NCBI GenBank assembly: GCA_037367355.1
Contig: CM074698.1
Span: forward strand, 2,790,001-2,854,000
Source: Neoscytalidium dimidiatum
Taxonomy: Eukaryota; Ascomycota; Dothideomycetes; Botryosphaeriales; Botryosphaeriaceae
Reading direction: 5' to 3'
Length of the DNA: 64,000 nucleotides
Each line of letters opens with the position of its first letter. Position 1 is the first letter of the stretch. A model generated the notes under the pieces. It saw only the letters and a list, made by a program, of their open reading frames with translations. It did not search any database and had not been told where the DNA came from. This document shows positions 37,487 through 48,063 of the stretch, piece after piece. The position numbers were made by a program, and so were the translations under genes.

Positions 37487-39646
37487 TTAACTCGATCCGT
37501 TCCCGCTTTCTGAGCCGCTGCTTACGTTCCTCGCTCGATTACTCTCAACATCTGTAGCCTGGTCCCCGGCCATGGCTGTCAGGCCTCCAGCCTTTTGATT
37601 CCAACTGTCGAACCATGTATACAACGCTGACGACGCGGCCCGGCCAGAAGTCCGCATGTTTGGCAGAGCTTCCGATGCTGTATTATCGGGTACTTGTCTC
37701 GTGACTGCCTGTCCTTGATCAGTGAGGAGAGTCAGGAGATCGATGACGAACTGCCGCGGTATTGACTCGCTAGGTAATCCCTGCGCACGTTGTAGCGTCA
37801 GGAGGTGCAGAATTCCAGCATGGTTCCTATCCGATGGCGCCAGGGAGATCTCCGAGTGCAGGAATAGCCTCATGGAAACGGTTTGAGCAGCGCGGCGAAA
37901 TATCGTGACGGAGGATTGTGACAAACCGGAATATGACTGAAGTACTTCCTCGAAATAGCCCTTTTCGCCGTAGTCCATGTAGCGAGATGCGACCGGAAGA
38001 TACCCTCGAAGATGCTCACGTTGCCACCGTGGAGCTCCCCGCATGTCATTTGGGAAGTATTGTACAAGGAGACAGATGACGTCGAAGATGTAGTCAAAAT
38101 CCTCATCGTCTGGATCGACGATGTATTCCGGACCTTCTAAGACTTGACGGACAGGGTAAGTCGTACCATCGCCGTGGCAAGGATTGGCTCCATGCTCCAG
38201 GAGTAGGCGTAGACTGTCCAGTCTCTTCGGTTGTTCTCCGCTGTACCAAGCCACGCTGTCTAAAAAGCAGTTCAGGGGCGTGTAGCATGTGCTGTCGACT
38301 GTATTCGGGTCGACTCCTCTTTCCAACAGTATTTCGATGGCGTTGGTAACATCTTCTTCCACCCTGTAATCATGATTGTAGTAACAACCACTGCACAATG
38401 TATGGAGAAGATGTTTCTTGTCCTCTGGATGAGACTTGTTGACTCTACGAGCAAGAGTCAAACCAAGACCTGGTTCTGAGGAGTGGAAGACTAGCGCATG
38501 TCCAAGGGGAACCATCTGTAGGTGAAGACCGTCGGGAAGATTGTCGATCGGAAGCTGCAGGTCAAGACCAGCATCGACGAAATCAAGCAGAAGAAGCTCG
38601 TCGTCGCTGATGAGAGTATGTGATTCCGACCAAGGGCGTATCAACAGAATTTCTGATCCGACAATGTGCGCTCCAGCACGAAGGAGACATCTGGCAATTT
38701 GATTGGCAATGGCGTGATCCTCGTCGCTAGAATGAATCAATCTCCGAGTGAGGGCCAGGTCTAATGCTGTAGTTCCCTTAGCTGGTCCTTCCCCTGCAGG
38801 GGCATCCAGAAGTGCCGTAGTAGAGCTGGTGAGGAGCTCCATGATGCGAATGTCTTTTGCAAATGACGCTGCGACATGGAGCGCATGATATCCATCGGAG
38901 TTCAGGAGGGCCTTTGAAGCGTTATGCTCCAAGAGAAGTTTGACGATCTCGTATTCGCTCCTTTGGATGGCGACCATAAGAGGTGTGGAGCAAGTCTGAA
39001 GGTCCTTGAGGTTGACATCTGCGCGTTCAGATAACAGGAAACGGATGACGTCCAAGGATGAGCAGAAAGTTGCTGCTGACAACAAAGATCTGCCGATGAA
39101 GTCTTGAAACCGCCGTCTCTCATGGAAGCCAGGACTGAAATCGATGTGCCACTGCAGTGTCAAGTGCCAAAGGGGCCCACGGAAAAATTCTTGCAGTGGG
39201 GGAAGGTTGGCTTCTCGAATGTAAGTCAGGACCTCCAGGACAACTTCATCGGGGATTTCTTGATAGGGACTATCGGTACCAGGGCTGGCTGTCCTTGACC
39301 TAAAGCTGTCAGGCGGACCTTCGATCTTGTCGCTTACACACTTACGATATATATAGTTTTGGGGAATTGGTAATATGGAGGGCCGGCGAGGATGCCGGGC
39401 GGCAGCGTGCTCTCTTGAAGCCCCATTCCCGCAGCTTGATGCGATAGGCTCGAGTACTACTGAACATTAGTACTCTATTGCTCTCTTGTCTCTCTGTCGC
39501 TACCAAAAATCCCAGATGGATGGTGCTTACGAGGCTATAAATTCAAAACGGTCGCGTAGTTGGCGTGCAACCTCAGCCAGTGACTTTCCTTGCACAACAT
39601 AGAGTTCCCTTATTCTGTCTTTCACATGCAACCAGTTCTTTGTCAT
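37487..39646 (-). CDS. Clr5-domain ankyrin-repeat protein
   Basis: Predicted 680-residue protein of a class abundant in Pezizomycotina. Three exons on the minus strand: 39531-39646, 39346-39459 and 37487-39299; introns of 71 bp (branch TACTAA) and 46 bp (branch CTGAC). The first two exons together encode a Clr5 domain: WLHVKDRIRELYVVQGKSL, then after splicing AYRIKLREWGF. Clr5 is a helical, probably DNA-binding module. The last exon alone opens without an ATG, which shows the upstream exons are needed. Ankyrin-like repeats fill about residues 110-430, for example TPLMVAIQRSEYEIVKLLLEHNA, GYHALHVAASFAKD and LDSLRLLLEHGANP. The Ser-rich C terminus is unassigned. Function is not established; nuclear regulation or incompatibility-type signalling are guesses. 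It is transcribed away from the small gene at 40394. Confidence 0.87.
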
Positions 39647-40393
39647 TGCTCCAGATGTAGATGTACGGGAGCATGCAAGCTGTGAAGGTGGAGAAAGTAG
39701 TGTGATGGGGCCAGGAATGGAAGCGCGGCCACCCTCAATAAGAGGCCGACTTGAACGAGTCCAGCTGGTGACGACAGGAGCGAGTCAGTCAGCTGTTGTT
39801 TGCTGCGCCCCTCCCAATTTTTGCACAGTGCAAAATGCACCGTGCAGAAACGCCAAACCGGATGTGGAGAAGCATGCTGCAGCATGATTGATCAAGACTC
39901 GGGTCCTTGTGGGGGCCGTGGTCGCACCCGAACTGCACAGTGCAAAAAAGAATGGCTGAGTCGCTGCGGGAGCCACTGGGAGCTACTGCGGGAGGCCCTA
40001 TGGGAGCCGCGGCGCAGCCATTTGTGCCTTCCCGTTTGCGTAAATGCTTTGCATTTTTGCACTGTGCAATGCTCCCACGGAGCTTTCGTGATCGCAAGGA
40101 TGAATCTGCCGCGCGCCTGGCCCCGTTGTCAGTTCCCACCTCTACCATGGGCTCCCGCACCTTCAAAATTGCACTGTGCACTTTGTCTAGAGCATAAGAG
40201 AACATCTCCTGTGCTTCAGCAAAGCTCCATCCCAAGTCCTGCATATCATTTAGAAGATTTTTGGCTTCACACGATCTGCCCGCTTGCCGTTTGACTTCAA
40301 GACTTCGCTTACCATTTAATCGCCATCTTTCTCTCCACCAGTGCACACACCGTTTAAACTCCATTCTCATTCCATTTCGGCGCGTTTCCAGAA
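39647..40393. promoter_or_regulatory. Shared promoter region with five TGCACNGTGCA palindromes
   Basis: This 747 bp stretch separates the Clr5-ankyrin gene (-) from the small gene at 40394 (+). It contains five perfect copies of the 11 bp palindrome TGCACNGTGCA at 39822-39832, 39836-39846, 39934-39944, 40058-40068 and 40170-40180. Centre bases are A, C, A, T, T. Three copies extend to 13 bp or nearly so (TTGCAC...GTGCAA). A separate 14 bp perfect palindrome CATGCTGCAGCATG is at 39873-39886. I noticed no other copy of the 11-mer in the window. Dyad-symmetric sites repeated in a promoter suggest a dimeric DNA-binding protein; the identity is unknown. Confidence 0.6.
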
Positions 40394-40827
40394 ATGGCCA
40401 CTACACAGACATCATCAACTATCTCCGAGACGTCGAGGTCAGTGAATGCATAGGTTCCTCTTCATTGATCCTGCTGATTTCCCTCTCCGATAGCTACAAT
40501 TACTCCAAAGTCTCGAAGGTGGCGATGTCTAGAAGCGAGGCCAGTGGCTCGCATCAGACTGTTGATGGTTCCAAGCCCGGACAGGATGGCACAAGCAGTG
40601 CTCTCCTCACCGCTACTAACCTTGGTGTAATTCCTGTCGACGCGGATTCGACAAGGCAGCAACGACTTGCCCAGGCTGCTCAAGATTTGGGATTTTCCTT
40701 GCCTCTGAATGATCTGTGCGCTGGGTATGATGCAGGAGATGGACCTGTGGAACGTTGGTTTAGGGATGATGGTTGCTACTCGCGAACGGTCATTGCCAGT
40801 TATGTCAGCAGGGGTGGAGGTGCCTGA
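40394..40827 (+). CDS. Small hypothetical protein, two exons
   Basis: I do not recognise this protein. Exon 1 (40394-40437, ATG at 40394) and exon 2 (40494-40827) are joined over a 56 bp intron (donor GTCAGT, acceptor GATAG) to give 125 residues in one frame. The first half is Ser/Thr-rich (MATTQTSSTISETS...). The second half looks folded and acidic-aromatic: RQQRLAQAAQDLGFSLPLND, then DGPVERWFRDDGCY. There is no signal peptide or membrane segment. An unspliced frame from 40261 (188 residues) is the alternative model, but the spliced start with its own ATG seems more natural. Its position opposite the Clr5-ankyrin gene, sharing the palindrome-bearing region, suggests the two may be co-regulated; that is inference. 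Confidence 0.5.
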
Positions 40828-41243
40828 GGGCTGGTAATCATCAAAACGTCAATTCTTGTCAGCCGTCAATTATCTGTCAGATTTCCATAGCGGGGCGATT
40901 CTCCTTCAGCTTTCCCCGGCTCACTATACACGAGCTATTTGGAAAGAAAACCAGAGGCATGCTCCTTGAGAGCGGGTCGAAGCGGCCGTCTTGATGCTTC
41001 GTGGGACCTTACATACTTTCTTCCCTTTTTAAGTAAGCAAAAGACTTTCTTCAAAGGTCATACGGGAGAAAAACGGCATGCCTGTAAAATCACTTGGAGC
41101 TTTGGCGTCCTCTCTCCCGCGACTGGGGCTCGTGCTGAGGGAAACGCCACTGCATGAGAACTTGACACTGGGTTCAGTCAACCAACATCGTTGAGGGTGA
41201 GTGTATGGCGTACTCTAAATCAAGTGTCGGCAATGAATTTCGT
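40828..41243. other. Short intergenic region
   Basis: About 420 bp between the 3' ends of the small gene and the hydrolase gene. Nothing recognised. Confidence 0.5.
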
Positions 41244-42513
41244 CTAAAGCAATCGGTTTCTAGTGAACTTTGTAATGTCTCGCAACCCTTTCAGGCGCTC
41301 GGCCCCAGTTTCGCCGAGGTACAGGGCAGCCACTGGCCAAGCGTGAATGCCTCCGTGTTCTTCATCGACATCCACATGTGTATCGGCTGTCTTCAGCAGG
41401 TGGATAAGGTCTCGGATCTCAGGCCCAAGTACTTCTTCTGAACCAAAAAGAAAGAGCCATCCTTGGGATGGTGATGCTCTAGCCCAGCGATCCGCATCTT
41501 TGCATTTTCCAGGAGACACGATTGGATCTTCTTCAGAGATTTTGCTGCCTACGTACTGTCTCCCGTAGAGGTGTAGGCTGTCTGCGTTCAGATAATCACT
41601 CGGTGTATTGCGATCTTTTGGTGAAACAATTGTGACCCAGGGGGAAATCATGGTGGCCAGCCCAGGCAGCTTTCCGCGATGGTTTGGGTGGTCTGCGAGG
41701 TGTAGCAACAGGCTTAGAATAAGCGTCCCGCCGGCAGAATCACCACCAACGCACACTCTAGACGGGTCCTCGACAATAGACAATACGTGTTCGTAGCCCG
41801 CGAAAGCCTGCTGCAGCTGTGTAGGATACACTGCATCGGGTACGAGTGTATACTCAAGAGCAAGGAGAGCTGGGTTCTTATAGCCAGCCTCCTTCAGAAG
41901 GGAAACCCATGCAAGCAGAAACTCCATGTAGAAGTAGCTGGAACCCATTGAAAAGCCGCCACCTGTATGGTACCTTAGCAACAAATGTGACCAACGCACG
42001 ACGGACGATTTTACCGTGACAGTAGAAAACTACAATGTCGGGCTTAGTTTCTTCATCGAAGGTAAGCCAAACACCGGGGAAGCTATCGTTCTTCACTTCG
42101 CGCCACGTAATGGGCGAGTGAAGATAGCCATGGCGTAGCATTCGCCATCTCAGAAATGGTAGAGCGACGGGCTTGGAAAAGAAGACTCGGCCGATGTAGG
42201 CCGGCATGAACGCGAACGCGTAACGGACGCATCTGATGACGAAGTCTTGGAAGGGTGTAGCTTTTTGCACAAATGGAGATCTATTTACACGATCCGTAAA
42301 ATATCGTTCTCGAATAAATTGGTAGGGTATTACAAGGACTGCGTGCTGTCAATACATCATGCTTAAGCGAGCGTTGAGGAAATTACCTATATGTGGCAGA
42401 GCGTGAAGTACCCATGATACTAGGTCGAAGAAGCCAACGTTCAACAGTAATTGGGGGGCAAGAAAAACCAAAAACACAAGACAGTCCAGGTAAGAAATCT
42501 GGGTAAGAATCAT
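41244..42513 (-). CDS. Membrane-anchored alpha/beta hydrolase (HSL/esterase type)
   Basis: Esterase or lipase of the hormone-sensitive-lipase-like alpha/beta hydrolase group; substrate unknown. Three exons on the minus strand: 42387-42513, 42015-42338 and 41244-41962, with 48 and 52 bp introns, giving 389 residues. The oxyanion-hole motif HGGGF (residues 150-154) is made by joining exons 2 and 3. The nucleophile is Ser226 in GDSAGG and the catalytic His probably lies in GGIHAW near the C terminus. The first exon encodes a strongly hydrophobic stretch (LDCLVFLVFLAPQLLLNVGF), so the enzyme is likely anchored in a membrane. In intron 1 two acceptor AGs lie 7 bp apart; only the downstream one (exon from 42338) keeps the frame. 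The catalytic part is firm; exon 1 is supported by frame and splice sites. Confidence 0.88.
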
Positions 42514-43131
42514 GTTCACTGCCTCGGGCTGTGCAAGTGAAAGTGAGAGTACGACGAGTTGACACGAGACAGGAGTGAAGATGGAGTGACGTCTATGACG
42601 CTGATACGCTAGTGGACTGGGCGCCTAGGCCAAAAGAAGGTCGTCGATTGAATTCAAACCGTCAGCAGCGCGCTCGCGACGCGTCTTGGCTGCAAAGCAA
42701 AGATGGAACAAACAGTGAATGGCTTGACGCGTCGCGCAGGCTGTTGGGGTCGCAATGCGCGAAATGACGTTGATGCTCCGGGGTCGGGGCGGGCGGGAGT
42801 TAGATAAGCGACAAGTCACGTGCAACGAAATTTCCGCCGCCTCATTTGCTGCTTGGCTGACAGACTGGCACCCAAGTCACCACCGACTACCCAAGCTCTT
42901 TTCTGCATCCACGCGCCACGGGCTGGTCGCGCGCACGCAGCTCCCCCGCCCTTTTACGGCCGCGCTCTCTCCTCCTCACCTTCCACTACCTCTCCCACCC
43001 CGCGCTTCCGCTCCAATGCACTGAAGCTCCTTCTACTCTCCGGCTGTCCAGCGACCACCTCCGCTTTCGCAAATTTCGCGTCTACCCAGCGCAAAGTTCT
43101 GCCGCGGATCTGACATCGCACGCTGGAAGCC
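42514..43131. promoter_or_regulatory. Divergent promoter region, hydrolase and RING/RS gene
   Basis: About 620 bp between genes transcribed away from each other. The right half (42880-43020) is C/T-rich and fits a leader for the RING gene. No specific site recognised. Confidence 0.45.
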
Positions 43132-46100
43132 ATGGATCTCGCGAGGTAAACTCTTGGGCGCTCGAGGAACCGCCACAATCAGCGCTGACCCGCTGCTTGC
43201 ACAGCTCTCTCACTCAGGAAGAAATTCCTATCAAGCTGCGATGCGCCATCTGCAACAAGCTGGTCGTCAACGCCTTCGGCCTGCCATGTTGCGACCAGTC
43301 GATATGTGGAAACTGTACGCATCTCCACTTCCTCCGCCGTCGCGTGATTATGCTGACCGCCAGCAGGCCAGTCGTCGCTGCCTGATGCTTGCCCGGTTTG
43401 CTCCCATAGCCCGCTGTCCGCCGACGACTGCAAGCCGAAGAAGAACCTACGCCTCACCGTCAAGGCATATCTAAAGTCGGAGGAAAAGAAGCGTGACAAA
43501 GAGCGCTCCGTTGGCGTCGCGGGGAAACCTGAGACCCCCGTTACCCCAGGCGGCACAGCTCCCCCAGTTGTGCAATCTATAGAGCAGCCTATCGATGCCC
43601 CAGAGCAAGCTATCACGAATTTTGCAGATAACATTCAGGTATCGAAGGAACAGGAACGAAGTGAAACCGCTGGACAAAGTGAGGTACCGCATGACGATCC
43701 CGTGCCACCAGCAGTGGGTCAAGGACAACCTGAAGTAAGTTGGAAGATATACTTGCAGACACTTATTCTAACACTGCCCAGGGGACAAACGATGCAGACG
43801 GTCCTCAAAGCCGTGAGCCGAATACCCAAGATCCCGCTGCGGACCTGACCGCCGGAGACAACGCAGATGTGGAAAGGAAGCAGGTTGGCGAAGGCGGCCA
43901 AGAAGGAGCTCAGGAAAGTCAGGATCCGCAGGCACAGGACGAAAAGCAACGTGGCAACTGGAATACGGGGACAAACGGAGCTCCTGGTCAAGGTCAGGTG
44001 TTCGGAAATGGTTATAGTTTTGATCCCAATCAAGCTGGTTTCAACGGTATGAATTGGGGCGCCTCCGGAGGCTTCAACCCCATGATGATGAACGGCATGT
44101 CCAATGGCAGCTGGAACAACTTTGGCATGATGGGTAAGCTGCCTTGGCAATCTTTTCGATTCTTACGTACGCTAACACATGGATTAGGCATGCCTGGCAT
44201 GGGGTTGGATCCGATGGCCATGTCTCAAGGAATGTTTGGAGGCTACGGAGGTCAAGGCATGGGCATGAACGGAATGAACATGGGCATGGGCTACGGCGGA
44301 GGATATGGTGGCGGATGGAATGGACAGCAGTTGAGTGGCAATGACTTTGGTGGCGCAAATGCTGGCTATTATCCCGGAGGTGGATATAATCAACAATCGC
44401 ACCAGCAAGGGCATTTCCCGCAGCATCAGATGAATGGTCATCACAACCAGCAGTTCGCAAAGAATAATTTCCAGAACCAGAATCGCGTCCATGGGCCCGG
44501 CACATACCAGCAGCCCAAGCCGTTTGGTCAAGGCCAGCAAGGGGATGTTGGCGCTGGTCCTGGCCAAGCTGAAGGAAATGCTGCTGCTGAAGGTCAGGTG
44601 TCAAACGGGGATAAAGGCGAGGATGAGAATAAGGACTCCGCGCAACAGTCATCAGGGTTAGGAGCTGCCCCCTTCGACGACCCGCTTCCGCCGGAGCTTC
44701 AGAACCGACGGCCGTCAGAGGCTGGCCCAGTCGATGCACAGAAAGAACCGGATAACGAGAAATCCGGCGACGTAAATGATGCCACAGCCGAGGCACCGAC
44801 GGACGAGAAGACGACCGAGCCTGTTGCCGAGGATGGCCAGAATGTGGAGAACCAGGATGAAGGTGACGCTAACGCTGCAGCAGAACGGCACAGCGCCCAA
44901 GATGGTGAGCCAGCGCCGTCCCAAGGGGCAGCTGAGATGCCGGATGTAGGCCGACAACAGCAGGGTTCTCAGCAGCCAGAGCATGGCTTCCAATCGCAAA
45001 ACTTCCCCCATCAAGGAATGAGCGGATTTGGCGGTGCGGATCCTAGTTCTATGGGTATGAATATGGGTATAGGCATGGGCATGGGCATGGATCCGTCTTT
45101 CATGGGCATGCCCATGCCAGGCATGCCAGATCCCTCGATGGGTTTCGGGCCAATGAACCAGCATTTCGACTACTCAGGCAGAGGCAGAGGTGGTTTCCGT
45201 GGAGGCTACGGGCGTGGTTATCAGAATTTCCGGGGTGGCTATGGACGCGGTATGCAGAGCCCCGGTTTTGGAGCTGGTGGCGGGTTTGGCGGGAACGTTA
45301 CTGTTTTGGCAGGTGGTGAACCGAAGGGCGTTGGTGTCGAAGGCGCTCCAACGGGTCCCAAAGCGATGCGTGAAGGCCTGCCCAATACTGGGGCAAGTGG
45401 TCGGCTGAGGTCTGCCTTAGTCGCTGGAATGGGAAGAGGCGTACCGCATTCAGGATCCGCTCCTCCCTCCGAACACCAGCCAAGGTGGGTGATCAATTCA
45501 TGTTAGACGTCGAGTTGGAGTTACTGACCAAAGTAGCAAAACACCTGAGAACGGGCCGAGCCGAGCCGATTCGCCGTCACGCCAGAGATCCAAGTCCAGG
45601 TCGAAATCCCGGTCTCGATCACCTTCACGCCGCCACCGTCACCGAAACAGACATCATTCCCCGGGTGCGTCATCCGAGACAGACTCACGTGAGCGTCGCG
45701 AAGAAAGGCGTCGTCACCGTTCGTCAAGGAAGCATGAGGACGAAGAGGAGGAGGCCTCGTACGAGGAGTCTAGGACCCGTGGCCACAGCAAAGAGCGTGT
45801 CAGAGACTCGTCGGTCGACTCACAAAGACACCGCAGCCGGCGTGATCGGGATAAAGACCGCTACCGATCCTCGCGCTCACACCGCGAACGCAGCCGCAGC
45901 CGCGAACACCGTCGGCACAGGCACAGATCTAGAACACCGGCCGGCGATGACCGCGACGATGCGGCCAGCATAGCGAATGGTACAGATGTCGGTAGCGAAT
46001 CGGGCAGCCGCAGGAAACGCGACAAGTATCGCGAGCGCGAAAAGGAACGTGACCGCGAGTACGAGCGCAAAGAAAAAGAGAGAGATCGTGACCGGGACCG

Positions 46101-46935
46101 AGACCGCGATCGCGAGAGGGATAAGGAGAAGAAACGGTCTTCCCGTCGTGATCGGTCTGCGTCTCCGTCGTACGACTACTACTCAGATGAGGATAGGCAC
46201 CACCGCTCGTCCCGGCGCCGTCGCGAAAAGGAGAGAGACCGAGCTGAGAGGGCTGCGCGCAAAGAGGAGAACGAAGATGCGGCCGAAGCCGAGGAAAGTG
46301 AATTCAAGATCCAAGGCCGCTCCAAGACCAAATCGGGCACTGCGGCCGGTGATTCTTCGTCGATGCCTCCCCCTTCTCAACACAAAGGCGCGTCTGGCTC
46401 TCGCGCATCGCCTCCTTCCCAAGCGCCCAAGGGCCCCTCGTCATCCAGGACTCGCGACCGGGAACGTGAACGCGAGAGGGAGAAGGATAGAGATCGGGAA
46501 AGCTCATCCGGGCGCAACAGCATTTCGCAGGCCCCACCAACAGACACGGCGTCTCAGAGCGTCGATCCGCACACATTAGAGCGGGAGGCACGGAACCGAG
46601 AACGCATGCTCAAGGAAGCGCAGCGCAGGGCGTCCCTGCAGAATCCGTCGTCTTCATCGAGCAGCAACGAGAAGAGGAAGCGTGGGTACGAAGGCTATGA
46701 GGACGAGAAAGTTGCGGCGCCCACAGGACCGGGTGCGGAGCGTGAGCGAGAGCGACACGGCGGCAAGAGACGCAGGGGGAGCGAAGTGGAGGCTAGCAGT
46801 GGCGGTGGAGGCAGGGAAGAGCGTGGAAGCAGCAGCAGGAAGAGAAGAGTGAGCTACAAGTACGAGGACGAGGAGAACGACGAGGCTCGGGCCCGGCGCG
46901 TGGAGAGCGAGCGCGAGGCACAGCGGTGGCGATGA
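43132..46935 (+). CDS. RBBP6/Mpe1-type RING finger protein with Gly/Met-rich and Arg/Ser/Glu-rich regions
   Basis: Predicted 1179-residue protein from six exons: 43132-43145, 43205-43314, 43367-43734, 43782-44133, 44188-45484 and 45537-46935. All phases agree; introns are 47-59 bp. The RING lies at about residues 16-60 and spans the first three exons: LRCAICNKLVVNAFGLPCC, then CGNC, then CPVC, followed by LSADDCKPKKNLRLTVKAYL. This form is closest to the RING of RBBP6/Mpe1, which acts in mRNA 3'-end processing. The DWNN domain and zinc knuckle that precede that RING are absent. The middle is Gly/Met/Asn/Gln-rich (GGYGGGWNG, MGIGMGMGMDPSFMGMPMPG) with RGG-like motifs (GRGRGGFRGGYGRG). The last about 465 residues are an RS/RE/RD-rich tail like splicing factors. 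A nuclear RNA-processing role is inferred. Exon 1 has only 14 coding bases, so the start needs checking. Confidence 0.83.
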
Positions 46936-48063
46936 GAGCAAAGCTTCCGATCCTCGTTCTTTTTTTTAAGGCATACGCGATTGACAAGGCCATGGATAAG
47001 TGGGACGCATAGAAGCTCGTCAAAAAGAAGCCTCGGGATGAGGCAGTCTAATCATTCATTGTACTGTACATTAGAGTTCTTCTTCGCCCACGCTTGACGC
47101 TGATCGGGGCGGCAAAAATTCACAAGCTGGAATGATAGGTAGAGATAGTCGAATTCAAAAAAAAAGAAATCGAAGAGTACAAGACCCAAGGCTACGAATG
47201 ACCCTCTCTGCGTAGGACGAATAAGGAGGCGGAGATGAGTTGGATATTGGAGTCTTGGCGTCTCTCCTATTCCCGCTGGGCTGGCCGAACAAGAGCCGGA
47301 CGCTCGCTTGGCCGCTGCTGCTCTTCTTGATCTTTCTGTGACGGCCCCTCGCTTGCCGCGCCTCCGCCTTTGCACCTTTTTCCCCGTGCGGCCTGGCCTT
47401 ATTGCAACCGCCATGTCAGATCCTGGCTGAGATCGATGGCCGTTGGCCTTGCCGTTCCAGGGGGCCTGACGCCTCTCCCGGGCTTTTCTGCCACGCTCTG
47501 CCAAGGATTTCCGCCCGGTAGCCGTGCTGCGAGGGTGATGAAGCTGATTACGCCCATCCTAGCTCTGGCTCCACCCGGCCCTGCAGCTCAGGCGTCTCCC
47601 TGCCTCGATCAACTCAGACTTGTCAACGTCAGCTGCTCCCTCGTCCCGCCACCTGGAGCGTGTACACGCGCCCATCGTCACGCCTTACCATCTCCGCACT
47701 TCACGGCAGGACGGTACAGTACTCAGAGCTGCAGGGCAATGGCGCAGCTCAGCCCCCACAGGTCGACGAAAGCCTGCAGCCGTCAATGACGCGCGCACCA
47801 TGCGGCTCTATCGCCGAGCCGGCCATGCGCGCCCGAGCTCTCTCGGTGCTCCGACCTGTCGAGAGCCAGTAGTGGATCCGAGTTTTCTTTAGTATTCGTC
47901 TCCTCAAGAGAATAGGGTCGCCCGCCCGCTCTTGGCGTGGAGAAGTACTTCTTCATCTTTCCACCTGAGCCACATAATCTTCCGTCTTTCCTCCTTTCCC
48001 TCTTTTTGCTGTCTTTTGGCCGCGGCGACGCCACTGCTTCCCGCTCCGTTCTCTGTTGTAAGA
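46936..48063. other. Intergenic region, about 1.1 kb
   Basis: Between same-strand genes. An A-tract at 47157-47164 is the only simple element. The last about 150 bp are C/T-rich, fitting the leader of the arylsulfotransferase-like gene. No gene recognised. Confidence 0.5.

Noticed and set aside
39789..40370. 193-codon minus-strand frame overlapping the palindrome array
   Set aside because: Its Cys-containing recurring segments are just translations of the palindromes, and it has no recognised homology; the palindromes explain it better.
45485..46579. Long Arg/Thr-rich frames inside the RING/RS gene
   Set aside because: They are alternative frames of the repetitive Arg/Ser/Glu coding tail; the correct frame follows from the splice junction at 45484/45537.
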